A stretch of 64,000 nt of DNA from Aspidapion aeneum (GCA_963576565.1 OY755046.1:62723471-62787470); one strand, 5' to 3'. Counted from the first letter of the stretch, positions 33,906 to 45,100 are shown. Translations and numbers: made by a program. Notes: generated by a model not told the origin, from the sequence alone.

Positions 33906-34185
33906 TTTGGGAACTAATGACACCAAACAAAACTGATCTGCTTCTTAAGCAAAACGCCTTGCAAGGATTTCTATATGAAAGTTTACGGATGGTTCAAGTG
34001 AGAACAGAGCTTTTATAACGTTACTTTTTGCTCTAATTTGTTGGATACACAATTTTTTTGTCGGTAAATAGAAATAGATTATTAGGTACCCGGTAGCTAA
34101 TGGGTTTCAAACAACCAGAAGCTTTTTTGCTTTTTATGTTGTTTATTATTATGTTCTTTATAAACTATATAAGCTAGTAATTATA
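33906..34185. other. Interval without a recognised gene
   Basis: AT-rich. No frame above 60 codons and no partner repeat seen. Confidence 0.3.
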
Positions 34186-34187
34186 TA

Positions 34188-34560
34188 CAGGGTGTCCCAT
34201 AACTTAGGAGCCACAGGCCAACAGGTGATAAAGGAGGTCATGCCTGATAAAAAAGTTCCTATAATGCATGGGTCAAAAATTTTTCTTTGTTGAGATAAAG
34301 AGCATCAAAGTTGAAAAAAATATGAAATTTGGTAAAGTCGTGTCACTCATTATGGTAGCAAATTATCTTTTAAATGATTAATAAAACGTTTTAAAATTTG
34401 GGAGCTCTTGCCCCAAAGCGGCATTTTTATTTCTCAAATGATTAGACTACAAAAAAAATAATATCATTTACAAAATTTTTGTAGTCCATTACACTTCAGG
34501 TAAATACCTACCCATTCTAAGAAATCTTCGTACCTACACGTATTTTAAATGGTCGTACTG
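34188..34560 (+). repeat. One-ended CAGGGTGTCCC element
   Basis: TA then CAGGGTGTCCCATAACTTAG begins a segment whose opposite terminus is not found downstream. The end is therefore a guess. It belongs to the terminal-motif class described in the findings. Confidence 0.4.
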
Positions 34561-35209
34561 TATTGTCAATCAAAGTCTATTCTATTCAATCAATTGTATG
34601 TTGGTATAGATCTACCTATAGCTATATAGGTAGAAGTTAAAACAACGAACAAGAACTACCGTTGGGTAGTTATAGACTGACAGACGCACACACGACTGAC
34701 ACACGACAGGTTTTACTATCTTATGCCGTAGAAAGAAGATAACACTAAACACTATTCACTGAAGAATGAATAAAGATTGCCTCCATACACATGTGTATGT
34801 GGGCATATATTTGTTTATAACATTCTTTTTCGAATTAGGATCTCAGATTTTTATTGTTTCTTCTTTTTTTACACTTCACACGGTAAATATAGAGCAAATA
34901 AATCTTAAAACTTATTATTAGATTATTTTTTTATCATCCCTTATTTCTAAAATTTGGTGATCACAGCTAAAAGCCAAACGAGCAATACGTGGCAATACAT
35001 GTTTTTTAAAAAGGTGTACTCGTCTTTTCTGTGTATATTGCTTGACTAAAGCAAGCAGAGCAGCATAAAAAAATGTAATAAAAATATAGGTAATCAAATT
35101 TTTATTTTTGTTTAAATTTGTTTTTGTAAAATTGGTACCAAGATGGGTTATGACACTGTAGATTATTTTTTTATCATCCCTGTCTTATAACTTCATTTAT
35201 TAATTATCT
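34561..35209. other. Interval without a recognised gene
   Basis: A small inverted word pair (GATCTACCTATAGCTATATAGGTAG, split here as GATCTACCTATAG and CTATATAGGTAG, 34607-34632) is the only structure noted. Confidence 0.3.
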
Positions 35210-36290
35210 GAGGGCACGGCAGTGCCTCGCCAAGTTCGCGCGCCGTAACCATCTTTTCTTGAAACATTTCAGCCGATATTTGACCTACCTAAAACTCTAC
35301 TTCGCAATGAGCTACGAATCTCAAACTTTGCACAGTCGTAGATCTCCATGGAGTTAACAACCCCTCCAAGATTTATGGATGGATTCCATAAAGTAGTAAA
35401 GTAGTTACGAAATTTCAAAAAACGTCGAAATTGCCACTCACTCACTGACTCACTCATGTATAGATCATCAATATTCTACTGTACTTCCAGACATGCTACA
35501 AAGCTGAAATTTGGCAGACTGATAGAAATTATGACCAAACCCCTGGAAAAAATCAAAAAACCCCAAAATTTTAATTTACTCCCCTCCCCTATACATTTAA
35601 AGTTATGTAAAAGTAGCATCGCCCACTTCCAGATATGCTAGAGAGCTTTGGCAGACTGATAGGAACTATGATAAAACTATAGGAAAAAATTAAAACACCC
35701 CAAAATTCTAATTTACTTCCCTCCCCTTTAAATGTAAAGTTAAGTAAAAGTAACATTGCCTACTTCCAGACATGCTAGAGAGCTGAGCTTTGGAAGACCG
35801 ATAGTAACTATGATAAAGTTATAGAAAAAAATTAAAACACCCCAAAATTCTAATTTACTTCCTTCCCCTATAAATGTAAAGTTATGTAAAAGAAACACTG
35901 CCCACTTCCAGAAACGCTAGAGAGCTGAGCATTGGAATGCTGATAGAAATTATGATAAAACCATGGGAAAAAAATTAAAAAGTTCAATATTTTCATTTAC
36001 TCTCCTCCCCTATAAATGTAAATTTATGTAAAAGTAACATTACCCACTTCCGGAAACGCTAGAGAGCTGAGCATTGGAACACTGATAGGAACTATGATAA
36101 AACTATAGGACAAAATTTAAAAACACGACAATTTTGATTTATTTCCCTCCCCTATACATGTAAAGTTATGTAAAAGTAACATTGTGCACTTTCAGAAACG
36201 CTAAAGAGCTGAGCTTTGGAAGGCTGATAGGAACTACGATAAAACCATGGAAAAAAATTAAAAAACCTCAAAAATTTAAGTAAGGCATTG
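35210..36290 (+). repeat. Composite repeat with about six 140-bp satellite units
   Basis: A leader (GCCACTCACTCACTGACTCA, 35434) is followed by units starting near 35487, 35626, 35765, 35905, 36047 and 36190. Each has CACTTCCAGA-ATGCTA, GAGCTTTGG, TGATAGGAACTATGATAAAA and the CTCCCCTATA-AT-TAAAGTTA block. The same leader and units recur at 60115-60545. Non-coding. Confidence 0.88.
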
Positions 36291-36370
36291 CAAAAGTTTT
36301 GAGCAATATTCTGCATATCTTACTACTTTAAAAATTAAGTATTATCCAATTCCTTTAAAAAAGAAGTGAA

Positions 36371-36707
36371 ATCATAACAAAAACATTTCATGTAAAAAAA
36401 GCCAAGTACGGGAAAATGGCATTCCGTAAAAAGAATTGAGATAAAAGTAAAGCCAAGTTCTCCAATACAAATTTCAAAATGAAAGGTTCTTACTAGTTTG
36501 GAAATATTTTTCTAAACTTGGCTAAATTGAACATAAAGAACTTTGGCTGTAAAAGTTAAAAAAAAACATTTCCAAACTAGTAAGAACCTTTCATTTTGAA
36601 ATTTGTATTGGAGAACTTGGCTTTGCTTTTATCTCAATTCTTTTTACGGAATGCCATTTTCGCGTACTTCGCTTTTTTTACATGAAATGTTTTTGTTATG
36701 ATAAGAT
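36371..36707. repeat. Palindrome with 130-150 bp arms
   Basis: ATCATAACAAAAACATTTCA...GTAAGAACC pairs almost perfectly with its complement ending at 36707. The centre is near 36540. One arm alone recurs at 60590-60765, next to the other copy of the 140-bp satellite. Confidence 0.9.
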
Positions 36708-36779
36708 ATATTCAAAATTATTTAATAAATCTTTCTTAATTTTTTTAGTTAAAAAAACAAAGGAAAAAAACGAAAGAAG

Positions 36780-37035
36780 AGTATATAGCTATCTAGTAAA
36801 ACAACAGTACTACATCGTCGGGTCATAAGTCACGATTGTACGGCGCGCGTAACACCAGTGGTACCCGAAGAACCACGCTACGGTACGACCAAGACCTACA
36901 ACTAGGTGCTTGTCTGTTGCTCTTTCCCACGGTACCTTACGAGTTGTAGATCTAAATATACATCTACTAGGTATAGTTGGTGGTACCTTGGGGTATTTGA
37001 AACCTTGTAGCTTTCTGTGGGGAATGGTACCTACT
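36780..37035. other. Compositionally inverted block with GGTACC words
   Basis: An 80-codon minus frame (37052-36810) spans it without a domain. By hand count, 36836-37040 has GT+AC well above TG+CA (about 40 to 22) and TA above AT (about 24 to 10), the opposite of ordinary DNA. See the finding on mirror-like blocks. Confidence 0.5.
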
Positions 37036-37424
37036 ATTCGAGCCGGAATCAAATTTCATACTTAATGTGTTAGAAAAAAAAAGAGTTTGTCCTTTAAAGA
37101 ATAAAATAATATACCAGGTGAAATTTAAATGATCCTCGGAATTTTAAGGAGCTCTGGGCAAGTTCAGAAGAAGGAATTTATTTATTTTTATTACATTTTG
37201 CATCAAACATCTCTCTAGTTTAGATACAGGGTGTCAAAATTATCATTTTCTTTTGGATTTTTTGTTATAACTTCCTTAAAAATTATAATAGACAATCGAA
37301 ATTTTGTGGAATTTTGCAGTACATAAAATAAAGGTAATAATCGAGCGATAAAATTATTGAAAAAAAACTACTTAAAAAATTATTATCAAAAGTCTATTTT
37401 ATTCCACAAAATAGTTGTAATAAT
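37036..37424. other. Interval with a one-ended CAGGGTGTC terminus
   Basis: TACAGGGTGTCAAAATTATC at 37225 resembles an element end, but no partner was found. No gene seen. Confidence 0.35.
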
Positions 37425-38245
37425 ACTACAACGTTTTTCTGCGTTTTTCTACGTTGTCCGATGCCTATTCTCTACCTCTTCGATCCTGAAAATCATCTTC
37501 TGTCAGGCTTTTTTGACTCATTGATCTTTGGTTGACTATTGCCATTCCAGTTTAGGACGGCCTCTTTTTCTGCGCCCTATTGGTTGCCATTCTAGGACCT
37601 GCTTTGGTAATCTTCCATCGTTCATCCATTGTACATGGCGTACCATATCAGTTGTCTTTTAGTGATGTGATCCGTTATGCTTCTCTCGATTCCCATTCTT
37701 TCTTTTATGATCTCATTTCTTATATAATCTGTTCCAGATCTTCTTATTGCATCAATTTCAACACTTTTAATTTTTCTTTTGTATTTTTCTGTTACGCGAC
37801 AAGTCTCTATTCCATACAACAGCGTGCTTTTCACCATTGTTTCATATATGTTAAAGTTTACATTTTTTTATCTCTCTGCTCCATAAAAAAACTGTTAAGA
37901 CTTCCAATAACCTTTTTTGGCTTTACTGTTCTTTTTTTCCAGTTCTGTATCCTGTTTTATCAAATGTGACACACAAGTATACATACTCATTGCATGGAGA
38001 TATTGTCTGCCCATTATCAGTTCTTACTCACTTGATTCCTTTTTAATATATAAGTACTGGGTCTTGTCCAAATTTACTGTTAACCCCTCGGTTAACCCCC
38101 ACTTTTGGTATTCTTGCGTTAACTTTCTCATCATATACTCCATGTCTTCTTTAGCATTAGCTACAATTACTTGGTCGTCAGCAAACGGTAGTGTGTATAT
38201 GTTAAATCGGTCGTTAAGTTTTATTCACATGCCATGTACTTTAAT
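37425..38245 (-). pseudogene. LINE family B, C-terminal half
   Basis: Minus strand, from right to left: the NDRFNIYTLPFADDQVIVAN region (38205-38150), YMMRKLTQEYQKWGLTVN, LDKTQYLYIKKESSE, a DKTG-like stretch, then METMVKSTLLYGIETCRVTE (37837-37780) and ESVEIDAIRRSGTDYIRNEI. The end has DHITKRQLIW, GRRKRGRPKLEWQ and RRWRIGIGQRRKTQ. FADD is intact. The order matches the other family B copies, with frame breaks. The RT front half is missing, and the break at 38245 coincides with the 7-bp duplication of a younger inserted element. Confidence 0.82.
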
Positions 38246-38252
38246 ACTAAGC

Positions 38253-38843
38253 CAGGGCTATCAAAATGGACGGGCCACGATCCTCCACTTTGTTGACGTC
38301 ACATCCGGGGCTGATTTTTTTTTGATGGTCACGTTACGACACAGCTGAGTTGGAATGACGTTTCATGGATATTTGATTTTTTTTTAATGAAGCCGTTTTT
38401 GAGATTGTTTTTACTTTATTCTGGCAGAACAATTTTTTTTAAATGTATAGAAAGCCCTAATTTTTCATAGCCGCTTCATTAGCTCACACAAAAATTAAGT
38501 TTAAAGCAGAAGCGAATGTGACAATCACATATGACAAAGTCAAATACATGTCAAATATAACAGTTGGCATGTGGTACATGGCGGGTAATTTGAATTCAAA
38601 ATAAGGAATGCTAAATTTTGAAGATTTTAACCTTTTAATCATGTTGCTTCCTTACCAACATTTGGTGGAATATCGGGATGGTGTCTGAGAATATTTGACT
38701 GAAATTTTGCGGAAATCTGTAGTGCCATTTTGAAAATATCATAAAAAAACGTCTGACCTCCCATAAGACCCAATGTAAAATTCAGCCCCGGGAGAACAGC
38801 TGATTTTTTCAGGGTCGTGGCCTCTATTTTTGTGTTGGCCTTG
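38253..38843. mobile_element. 591-bp element with 7-bp target duplication, copy 1
   Basis: It starts CAGGGCTATCAAAATGGACG and ends with the imperfect inverse GTGTTGGCCTTG. ACTAAGC occurs directly on both sides (38246-38252 and 38844-38850). A second, nearly identical copy (49054-49662) has a different 7-bp duplication, so the length is real. Both copies keep a minus-strand frame with GLNFTLGLMGGQTFFYDIF. A 7-bp duplication does not match TA (mariner) or 8 bp (hAT). P-like or Dada-like elements are possible from known duplication sizes. Confidence 0.9.
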
Positions 38844-38850
38844 ACTAAGC

Positions 38851-39160
38851 TAATATTACTATTTTCTGTAATTGTAAAGGAGCCTTTAGATATGTACAAC
38901 AACCTTCCTTAATTTTTTTGACATATGTTATAATTTGAAAACAAAATACTTTGCCTTCTTCAAAAATGCCATGTAAAAAACTGTCATAAAACTTGAGTGT
39001 AAAACCCATTGTTAAAGGGTGCTGGTAGTACTTATCGATAGTAAAGGGATTTGTCACGTATCACCGGATTAGGTTCGTTCAATACTTTTACTTCAAAACA
39101 TTAGAATACGTAGTCATGCTTAAATAACTTATGTTTCCCAAAATTTTAAAGTAAATTTTA
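38851..39160. other. Interval without a recognised gene
   Basis: AT-rich. A 70-codon minus frame (39057-38845) has no domain. Confidence 0.3.
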
Positions 39161-39182
39161 AACGTGAAATTTCATACCCGTG

Positions 39183-40212
39183 AATTTAAAAATCAAACAA
39201 GTTTCATAGCTAATCGGGCAAAAAGGAGTTTTTTGTTTCCCTTATATTTTTCCGTGGGTAGCTTGAAAGCTTAACCTCACGGGGGTCCAAGATCTAATGG
39301 ACACCTAATAAGTGTTGACAGTTAACCGTTTCGTCCTTATGGGACTCCTCAGAACACTGCTGGTCAAGTGACAAATCTTGCGAAGTTAATCAGACGGTTT
39401 TGTCTCTAATTAAATGTAATTAGTGAGCGAACTATAGCAAGAGGCGCCATCTACCGAGATACGAGAGAAACAAAAAACCAAAAGCAGGGAAAAACACTGC
39501 TATACAATATCGATCAATGAAAAGATCGAATGCCAATAAAAGAAAACAACTATAGTCCGTGACCTACGACAGCTCTTTGTCTTTTCAGGCCGGATCAACG
39601 CATTTTGCATTTTTACCCGTCATCAAGACAGTGAGCGTCAATCAACGGAATTTTTAAGCCAAATAATACTAACAAACGTGAAATTTCATACCCGTGAATT
39701 TAAAAATCAAACAAGTTTCATGGCTAATCGGGCAAAAAGGAGTTTTTTGTTTCCCTTATATTTTTCCGTGGGTAGCTTGAAAAATGCAAAATGCGTTGAT
39801 CCGGCCTGAAAAGACAAAGAGCTGTCGTAGGTCACGGACTATAGTTGTTTTCTTTTATTTGCATTCGATCTTTTCATTGATCGATATTGTATAGCAGTGT
39901 TTTTCCCTGCTTTTGGTTTTTTGTTTCTCTCGTATCTCGGTAGATGGCGCCTCTTGCTATAGTTCGCTCACTAATTACATTTAATTAGAGACAAAACCGT
40001 CTGATTAACTTCGCAAGATTTGTCACTTGACCAGCAGTGTTCTGAGGAGTCCCATAAGGACGAAACGGTTAACTGTCAACACTTATTAGGTGTCCATTAG
40101 ATCTTGGACCCCCGTGAGGTTAAGCTTTCAAGCTACCCACGGAAAAATATAAGGGAAACAAAAAACTCCTTTTTGCCCGATTAGCCATGAAACTTGTTTG
40201 ATTTGTAAATTT
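39183..40212. mobile_element. Near-perfect 1.03-kb palindrome P4
   Basis: The arms 39183-39614 and 39780-40212 are reverse complements with only a handful of differences, so the structure is recent. The 165-bp spacer contains a third, direct copy of the outer arm (39675-39780 repeats about 39161-39272). The sequence is therefore A-B, then A again, then B and A inverted. Older single-arm relatives lie at 19560-20080, 20345-20582 and 26611-26965. A transcript would fold into a hairpin of about 430 bp. No open frame. Confidence 0.93.
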
Positions 40213-40439
40213 AAAATTTTTGCACATACTTATTCTTGTTGAAGATGCTAAAATGTTTATATGATTGAAGTAGCTTGTGTCACTTTTATGGCATCTTTTC
40301 TGTAGGAATTTTCAAGCTACACACCTCCCATTTTTAATCCAATATCGACGTTTTTAAGGGTTTTTTGTGTGTAAAATATTCCTAATAACTTGGAGATTCC
40401 ACATTTAAAAAAAAAACAATAATGACACAAAGCACTCAC
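40213..40439. other. Intron sequence downstream of the candidate exon
   Basis: AT-rich. No repeat recognised. It begins with the GTGAGT donor on the minus strand. Confidence 0.5.
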
Positions 40440-40578
40440 CTGGAGGTTTAGTTTGCACCTTGGAAGGTGGTGGATTTTTGAGCTTCTGTTGATGGTACTT
40501 GGGTACTTGTAGAACTATCGAAGGTACTGTTTTCACGCTCAAATCTACCGGTTCCATCTGGACTGGTGGTCCTTCTGC
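40440..40578 (-). CDS. Internal exon of a probable KLF3/8/12-like transcription factor (CtBP-binding motif)
   Basis: On the minus strand GGATTGTTTTAG precedes 40578, and the exon ends CCTCCAG-GTGAGTGC at 40440/40439, giving consensus acceptor and donor. The 139 bp give 46 complete codons plus one base, open in one frame: AEGPPVQMEPVDLSVKTV at the start, VLQVPKYHQQKLKNPPPSK in the second half. The PVDLS core is the motif that recruits the corepressor CtBP, and a Met/Val-Glu-Pro-Val-Asp-Leu-Ser/Thr context followed by basic and proline-rich sequence is characteristic of KLF3, KLF8 and KLF12. In those proteins it lies N-terminal to three C2H2 fingers, which are not in this window. One alternative frame is also open for most of the exon but stops before the donor. 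Other CtBP-binding zinc-finger repressors are possible. Confidence 0.65.
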
Positions 40579-40730
40579 CTAAAACAATCCAAATTAGCTT
40601 ATAATCGGGCCAATACTTGCTCAAATGGGCTCACATAGGTGAAAGGCGGGCAAAATGGGGTACAGGGATAAAACGAGGTACCGCAGTTTTAGATAAACTG
40701 CGCAAGAATAAAACTTGTTAATATCATATG

Positions 40731-41735
40731 CAGTGGCGGCTGGTGAAGTTATAATTTGGGGGGGCAGAAATTTAAATTGCATGAAAAATGAGACAAAAAA
40801 ACTTTGGAACCGAAACAATTTTATTTTAGTATTTAAAAAAAAGCAGCTACTTTGTTGTAGTTTTTAGTTTATTTGTTTATAGATAAAGCCCATTCGCCTT
40901 TCTTTTTTATGGCCCCGTAGAGCAACCTCAAAAATCCCACAGAGTTTTATTCAGTCTATTAACCTACGAAGTATATGTCTAATTTTTGTCACATTTTCAT
41001 TATGTTCGGTAATGTTTTGCCTATAGGCACTATTCAATTGGCTCCTAATATCAGTCTTCCCTAGCATAGAAAATTCTATGTGGTTATTTAAATGAATACC
41101 ACTTACTTTGTGTATTTTTAACTTTTCACTAAAGTGCTTGATATCACACATTCCCTTCGCACGCAGGATCGCTTCGTGGATTGTTTATAACAAGATAAAT
41201 AAAGCAAAAAAAGCATTTCTTTTTTTACAGTCGCGCAACCAATATAATTTTTTATTAAATTTTCTATTATAAGTTTTTATGGAACACCCTTCGGCATTAC
41301 TTACACTAAAATTTTTGTTAATTTTTAGGTCCGGTCTATGTGGCCCTAAAGATTTTATTTGTAATCGAAGTTCACAAGTCAATGTATTTAAATTTGCACA
41401 GTTAATTATGTAATCGACGGTATTTATTTCCATTTCATAAACAAACGATAACAAAAACAATGACAAGCGACCGGCAATGCTTTTTACTACTGACATAGCC
41501 CAAATCAAAACAAACTCTACGTCTTCGCTAAGGATAGAACCGGCATTGTGTAGAAGGGCAATGGACGTTTACGCACGATGCTAATGGCCGACTTCAACTA
41601 AAACACACATTCCTTTCACTCCCGCTCGAGAACATCCACCCATTAATCGCTTGCTGTTAACTTTTTTTAAATAAATAAATTAAAATTACTGTTGGTTGTC
41701 TAGTTTTGGGAGGGCACTGCCCTGTTGCCCTCCCT
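40731..41735 (-). mobile_element. Deleted hAT element, related to 21757-22611
   Basis: The left end CAGTGGCGGCTGGTGAAG is identical over 16 bp to the element at 21757. The right end is probably within TTGCCCTCCCTG near 41735. It keeps the N-terminal coding part of a ZMYM1-like hAT transposase (next entry) and lacks the catalytic core. No clear 8-bp duplication was found. Confidence 0.65.
40900..41470 (-). pseudogene. ZMYM1-like hAT transposase N-terminal remnant, copy 2
   Basis: Minus strand: MEINTVDYIINCANLNTLT (41432) and IKSLGPHRPDLKINKN lead into SVSNAEGCSIKTYNRKFNKK and a YWLRDCKKRNAFFALFILL-like stretch. This is the TTF-type zinc finger, whose usual form is YWLCGCD..NA.FCFPCLLF; the cysteines are mostly replaced. 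After a break, CDIKHFSEKLKIHKVSGIHL and NNHIEFSMLGKTDIRSQLNS continue, ending HILRRLID, then CGIFEVALRGH. Order and spacing fit the first 250 residues or so of this transposase family. Everything after ALRGH is deleted. Confidence 0.78.
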
Positions 41736-42170
41736 GTAGCAGCATACAAGATCTCGAACCCTAAGTATAAGCTCCATAATGACATTGTATAGAGTAGATT
41801 TTTTTAGAGGCTGATATTGCTATAAGCCTGTGACAGATATATAGATACTAAGACCTATTTTTTCATCTGAAATCGATTGTAATCAATATTTTAATCACAG
41901 CCTGCTGCCTAGATCCATAACGTCCAATTAAAAAGAAAATAAATCAACATGGCTGAGATTTATCTGATTTTAAGGTTCATTTACCAGTCGCTACAAATTA
42001 CGGAGATATCTTGAACTGATAAGCATGCCTTGATTAATAAGCAGTCGAGAAATATTTACTTCTCAGTAGCAGTAAAGAACTAAGTAATGCTTTTCTTGTA
42101 AACTTTTTTACTATTGCATTTAGTTTAAAACAATTAGTAAGTAATATATTATTCTTATATCACACAACTA
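41736..42170. other. Interval without a recognised gene
   Basis: Mixed AT-rich sequence with no frame or repeat partner noted. Confidence 0.3.
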
Positions 42171-42174
42171 TTCT

Positions 42175-42560
42175 ATACAGAATTATACCACACAAAAAGG
42201 GAACCATCACGAGAATCCACGAAGAAACTCCAAACAAAAATAAACAACATAAACTCAGAGCTACAACCTGAAATAATCAAAGCGGAAATAAAGAGAGCAT
42301 TAAAGGAAATGAAAAATAACAAATCACCTGGAAAAGACGGAGTAACGGCAGAAATTCTCAAATGCTGTTGTAAAGTTGTAGTTAGTACCCTACATATTCT
42401 CCTGAATAAAATACTAAAAGAAAAAGTAATCCCGAACAACTGGAAAGAATCAATAACCATTATTCTACACAAGAAAGGCGATGGAGCAGACCTAAAAAAC
42501 TATGGACCTACAACACTCCTCAATGTAATTTATAAGCTTTTCACGAAAATATTAACCGAT
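42175..42560 (+). pseudogene. LINE family C, N-terminal RT fragment
   Basis: Plus strand: LQPEIIKAEIKRALKEMKNN, then KSPGKDGVTAEILKCCCKVV (42312), LNKILKEKVIPNNWKES and TIILHKKGDGADLKNYGP, ending TLLNVIYKLFTKIL at 42555. These are the KSPG-DGI-AE and HKKGD..-NYRPI-LL fingers motifs. The R of NYRP is G. The frame is clean for about 110 codons, so this is a relatively young fragment, but the catalytic blocks are missing. It ends abruptly at the start of the composition anomaly. Confidence 0.82.
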
Positions 42561-45100
42561 GGGTACTGTGACCTAAAGGGATCTAAAAAGTACGATCATG
42601 AGATGTCCGGTGTTACTAGGGCTGGAATACCTTCCCTTACCTTCGCAGACCCAACAAACATTTAAAGTTGTAACGACGAAACCCCAACTAGAAAGAATTT
42701 CTTAAAAGTAACCGCAACGTACTCCCGCTACGTCTCAGTATACCATACAGCGACGTTATAATTCCCTAAGTGGGGAACCAATTTCTGGTTATAACTACTT
42801 GACCAAGTGTTTAAAGTCACTGTAGTAACAACTACACTACTACGTCGTAGCCAGGTATCTACTACGTCGTAGAGGCTGTTTTTTTTTCCGTAATGGCATA
42901 AAAGTTGCGATGTAGTTGCAAATAATATAATCGTTTCTTTTTGCTAGAATTGTTACACAATATGGTGGACACAACAGTAAACAGATTCGCTTAGTTTTTT
43001 TGTTTGGTTATGATTATAATATGTACTATGTTATCCAAAAGTGTGAGAATTTACGAGCAGAGGATCAAAATTCGAGTGCGACGCAAAGTTTTTTGTATAA
43101 CATGCATTATATATATTGCAAAAAACCGGTGCGCCCGTAAAATTGAGCCGTTTTCTGGTAGCTGATGGAATTTTTGTGTTGTGATTTTGGAGGTTATGTT
43201 TTCATAATCGACAGTTAACTCCAACAAATGGTGCTTAAGAAGAGCATTTTTGGTAAGATTTAACTAATTTGTTTCTAAAATAGTATAGCTCTTTAATATG
43301 AGCTCATAAAACGACAACAAAAATATTAAATTTTCTTTCTTACATAAAAACATGGCGTCCGAAACTATATTCCCTGATAGTCGAAAGGGTTACTTGAAAG
43401 TGAGCCTAAGTTACGGCAACGTGTCACTTACGACTCTTATGTCGGCATTCCTTTTTAGTTCTAGATAACACACTCGAATTTCTACTCCTTCGTTGCAGAA
43501 ACGTATTATTAACTAGCTTTCGCCACTAGAAAACGTCTACAGAGTGATAGGAACCACGCGATAAGTATAACTACTACCCTCAAGTTATTGGGGTGTCGCC
43601 ACTTGTCATTTACCGTTTCTCTCAATAACAACACCACTGCTTATAGGTTATGTACGAGCGTGAATTTGTGGTAGGTTTTAAAACAAAAACAAGATAAATT
43701 AAATTCCATTAGAACAATAAATGAAGTGCCAATAAAAAGAGTTTTTTAAAAATGTAACACAGCACAAATTTAAGTTTATTCACTTCAAACCAAGCTTTAA
43801 CAACAGCACAAATTTGAAGAAAACCAAAAAGAATTATTGACCCAAGCTCAACACATAAAATGAATCACAGTGAGACACGACACGTCAGCACAAGAGGCAT
43901 AGATAAACGAATTCGGTTTAGTCCGCACAAGAGGGTTACGATGGCAATAGGGTGGTGCCACAGCACAAACCACGAACGACCGTAAAGACAGTGAATAGAA
44001 CAGCAACAAGTAGCGTAAAAGATTAAGGATGGAGATTAAGCATGGACCAGGGAATTCTTAAAATCCGGGTGCGGTACTCGATACTTTGGATCAATATTTT
44101 GCATTTTGATTGTTTTGCAAAATGGTCAAGCAATGAACTCGAAAAAATGGACTGCTCAAGGTAGTTAAAAAAATATTTGCAAAACTATTCCTAATATTCC
44201 CATATTATAAAAGGAGCCACAAAAAGTAGGGTTAAGAATGTGTGCGACAAAGATGCGACTTAAAAAAGTCTACGTTTTCAAAGTAGAAACAGGAAGGAGA
44301 GATTACTTTAAAAGATCGACATTAAAAAAAAGTCAAAGTAGTTGCGGCTTTAAAGTTGATCCACAAAGTTATTTTGTCTACATTGTTACATCAGATGTTA
44401 CTATGATGACACAAACTTTTGTGGTAAAAATTAAAGTTATAATGTAGTTGTCGGATACACTTGTTTGGGACTCCAATGAAGCTTAACTTTCTAGTGGTAA
44501 TTAAGTAGGATATAAAAGTCAGGGCGACTACAAAATAACGACTAAAAAGAAAGTAAAACTTTAGCAACGTCCTATTGTGGTAGAGAAGACTATCAGAATC
44601 GACTATCAAGAAACAATCCTAAGAAGTAGTTTAGATGGTCGTTTTTACGAAACATCTACATTTCCTGATACTAAATAGTAGTTAGAACTAAAAAGTAACA
44701 AATTTTGGTTGGGATCACCACATTTCTACTATAAGAAAGTAGCAAAGCCTTTAGAACATGTAGCCGCTACTATAAATGTTAGTTTGGGACCAGGAACGAA
44801 AAAATCTAACTTCTTAAAAGTTGATTTATAATAAGTATAAAACTGTTTTTTATTTCTTAATAAAAATTTTCTTGGAGCTAATTTGCATAAAGTTTTTTGC
44901 AGTAGCGCGACACTATAAACTTTAATCTTGTAATTAAGAGTGAAAAGTTTTAATTTTTATTACGTCGAGGTAGCAATAAAGTGAAGTGCCATAATTATAT
45001 CGGGGGTTCCACTTTGATTCACGTAACTTATAAATTTCGTCGCTACTTTAGCACATAGGGGTATGCGTATCAAGAAACGGGACAAAATTAATTGTGGTGT
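42560..45100. other. Gene-poor block with alternating mirror-like composition
   Basis: Sub-blocks near 42560-42880, 43375-43680 and 44220-45060 have excess GT/AC over TG/CA, TA over AT and CG over GC. Intervening parts (about 42890-43370 and 43690-44200) look ordinary. Frames of 69-72 codons (44238-44447 plus, 44609-44391 minus) show no domain. CTACTACGTCGTAG occurs twice (near 42837-42850 and 42859-42872). No repeat or gene family could be assigned in either normal strand. Confidence 0.45.

Noticed and set aside
42309..42665. A functional reverse transcriptase gene
   Set aside because: The frame is clean but covers only the fingers region and lacks the AFD and FADD catalytic blocks.
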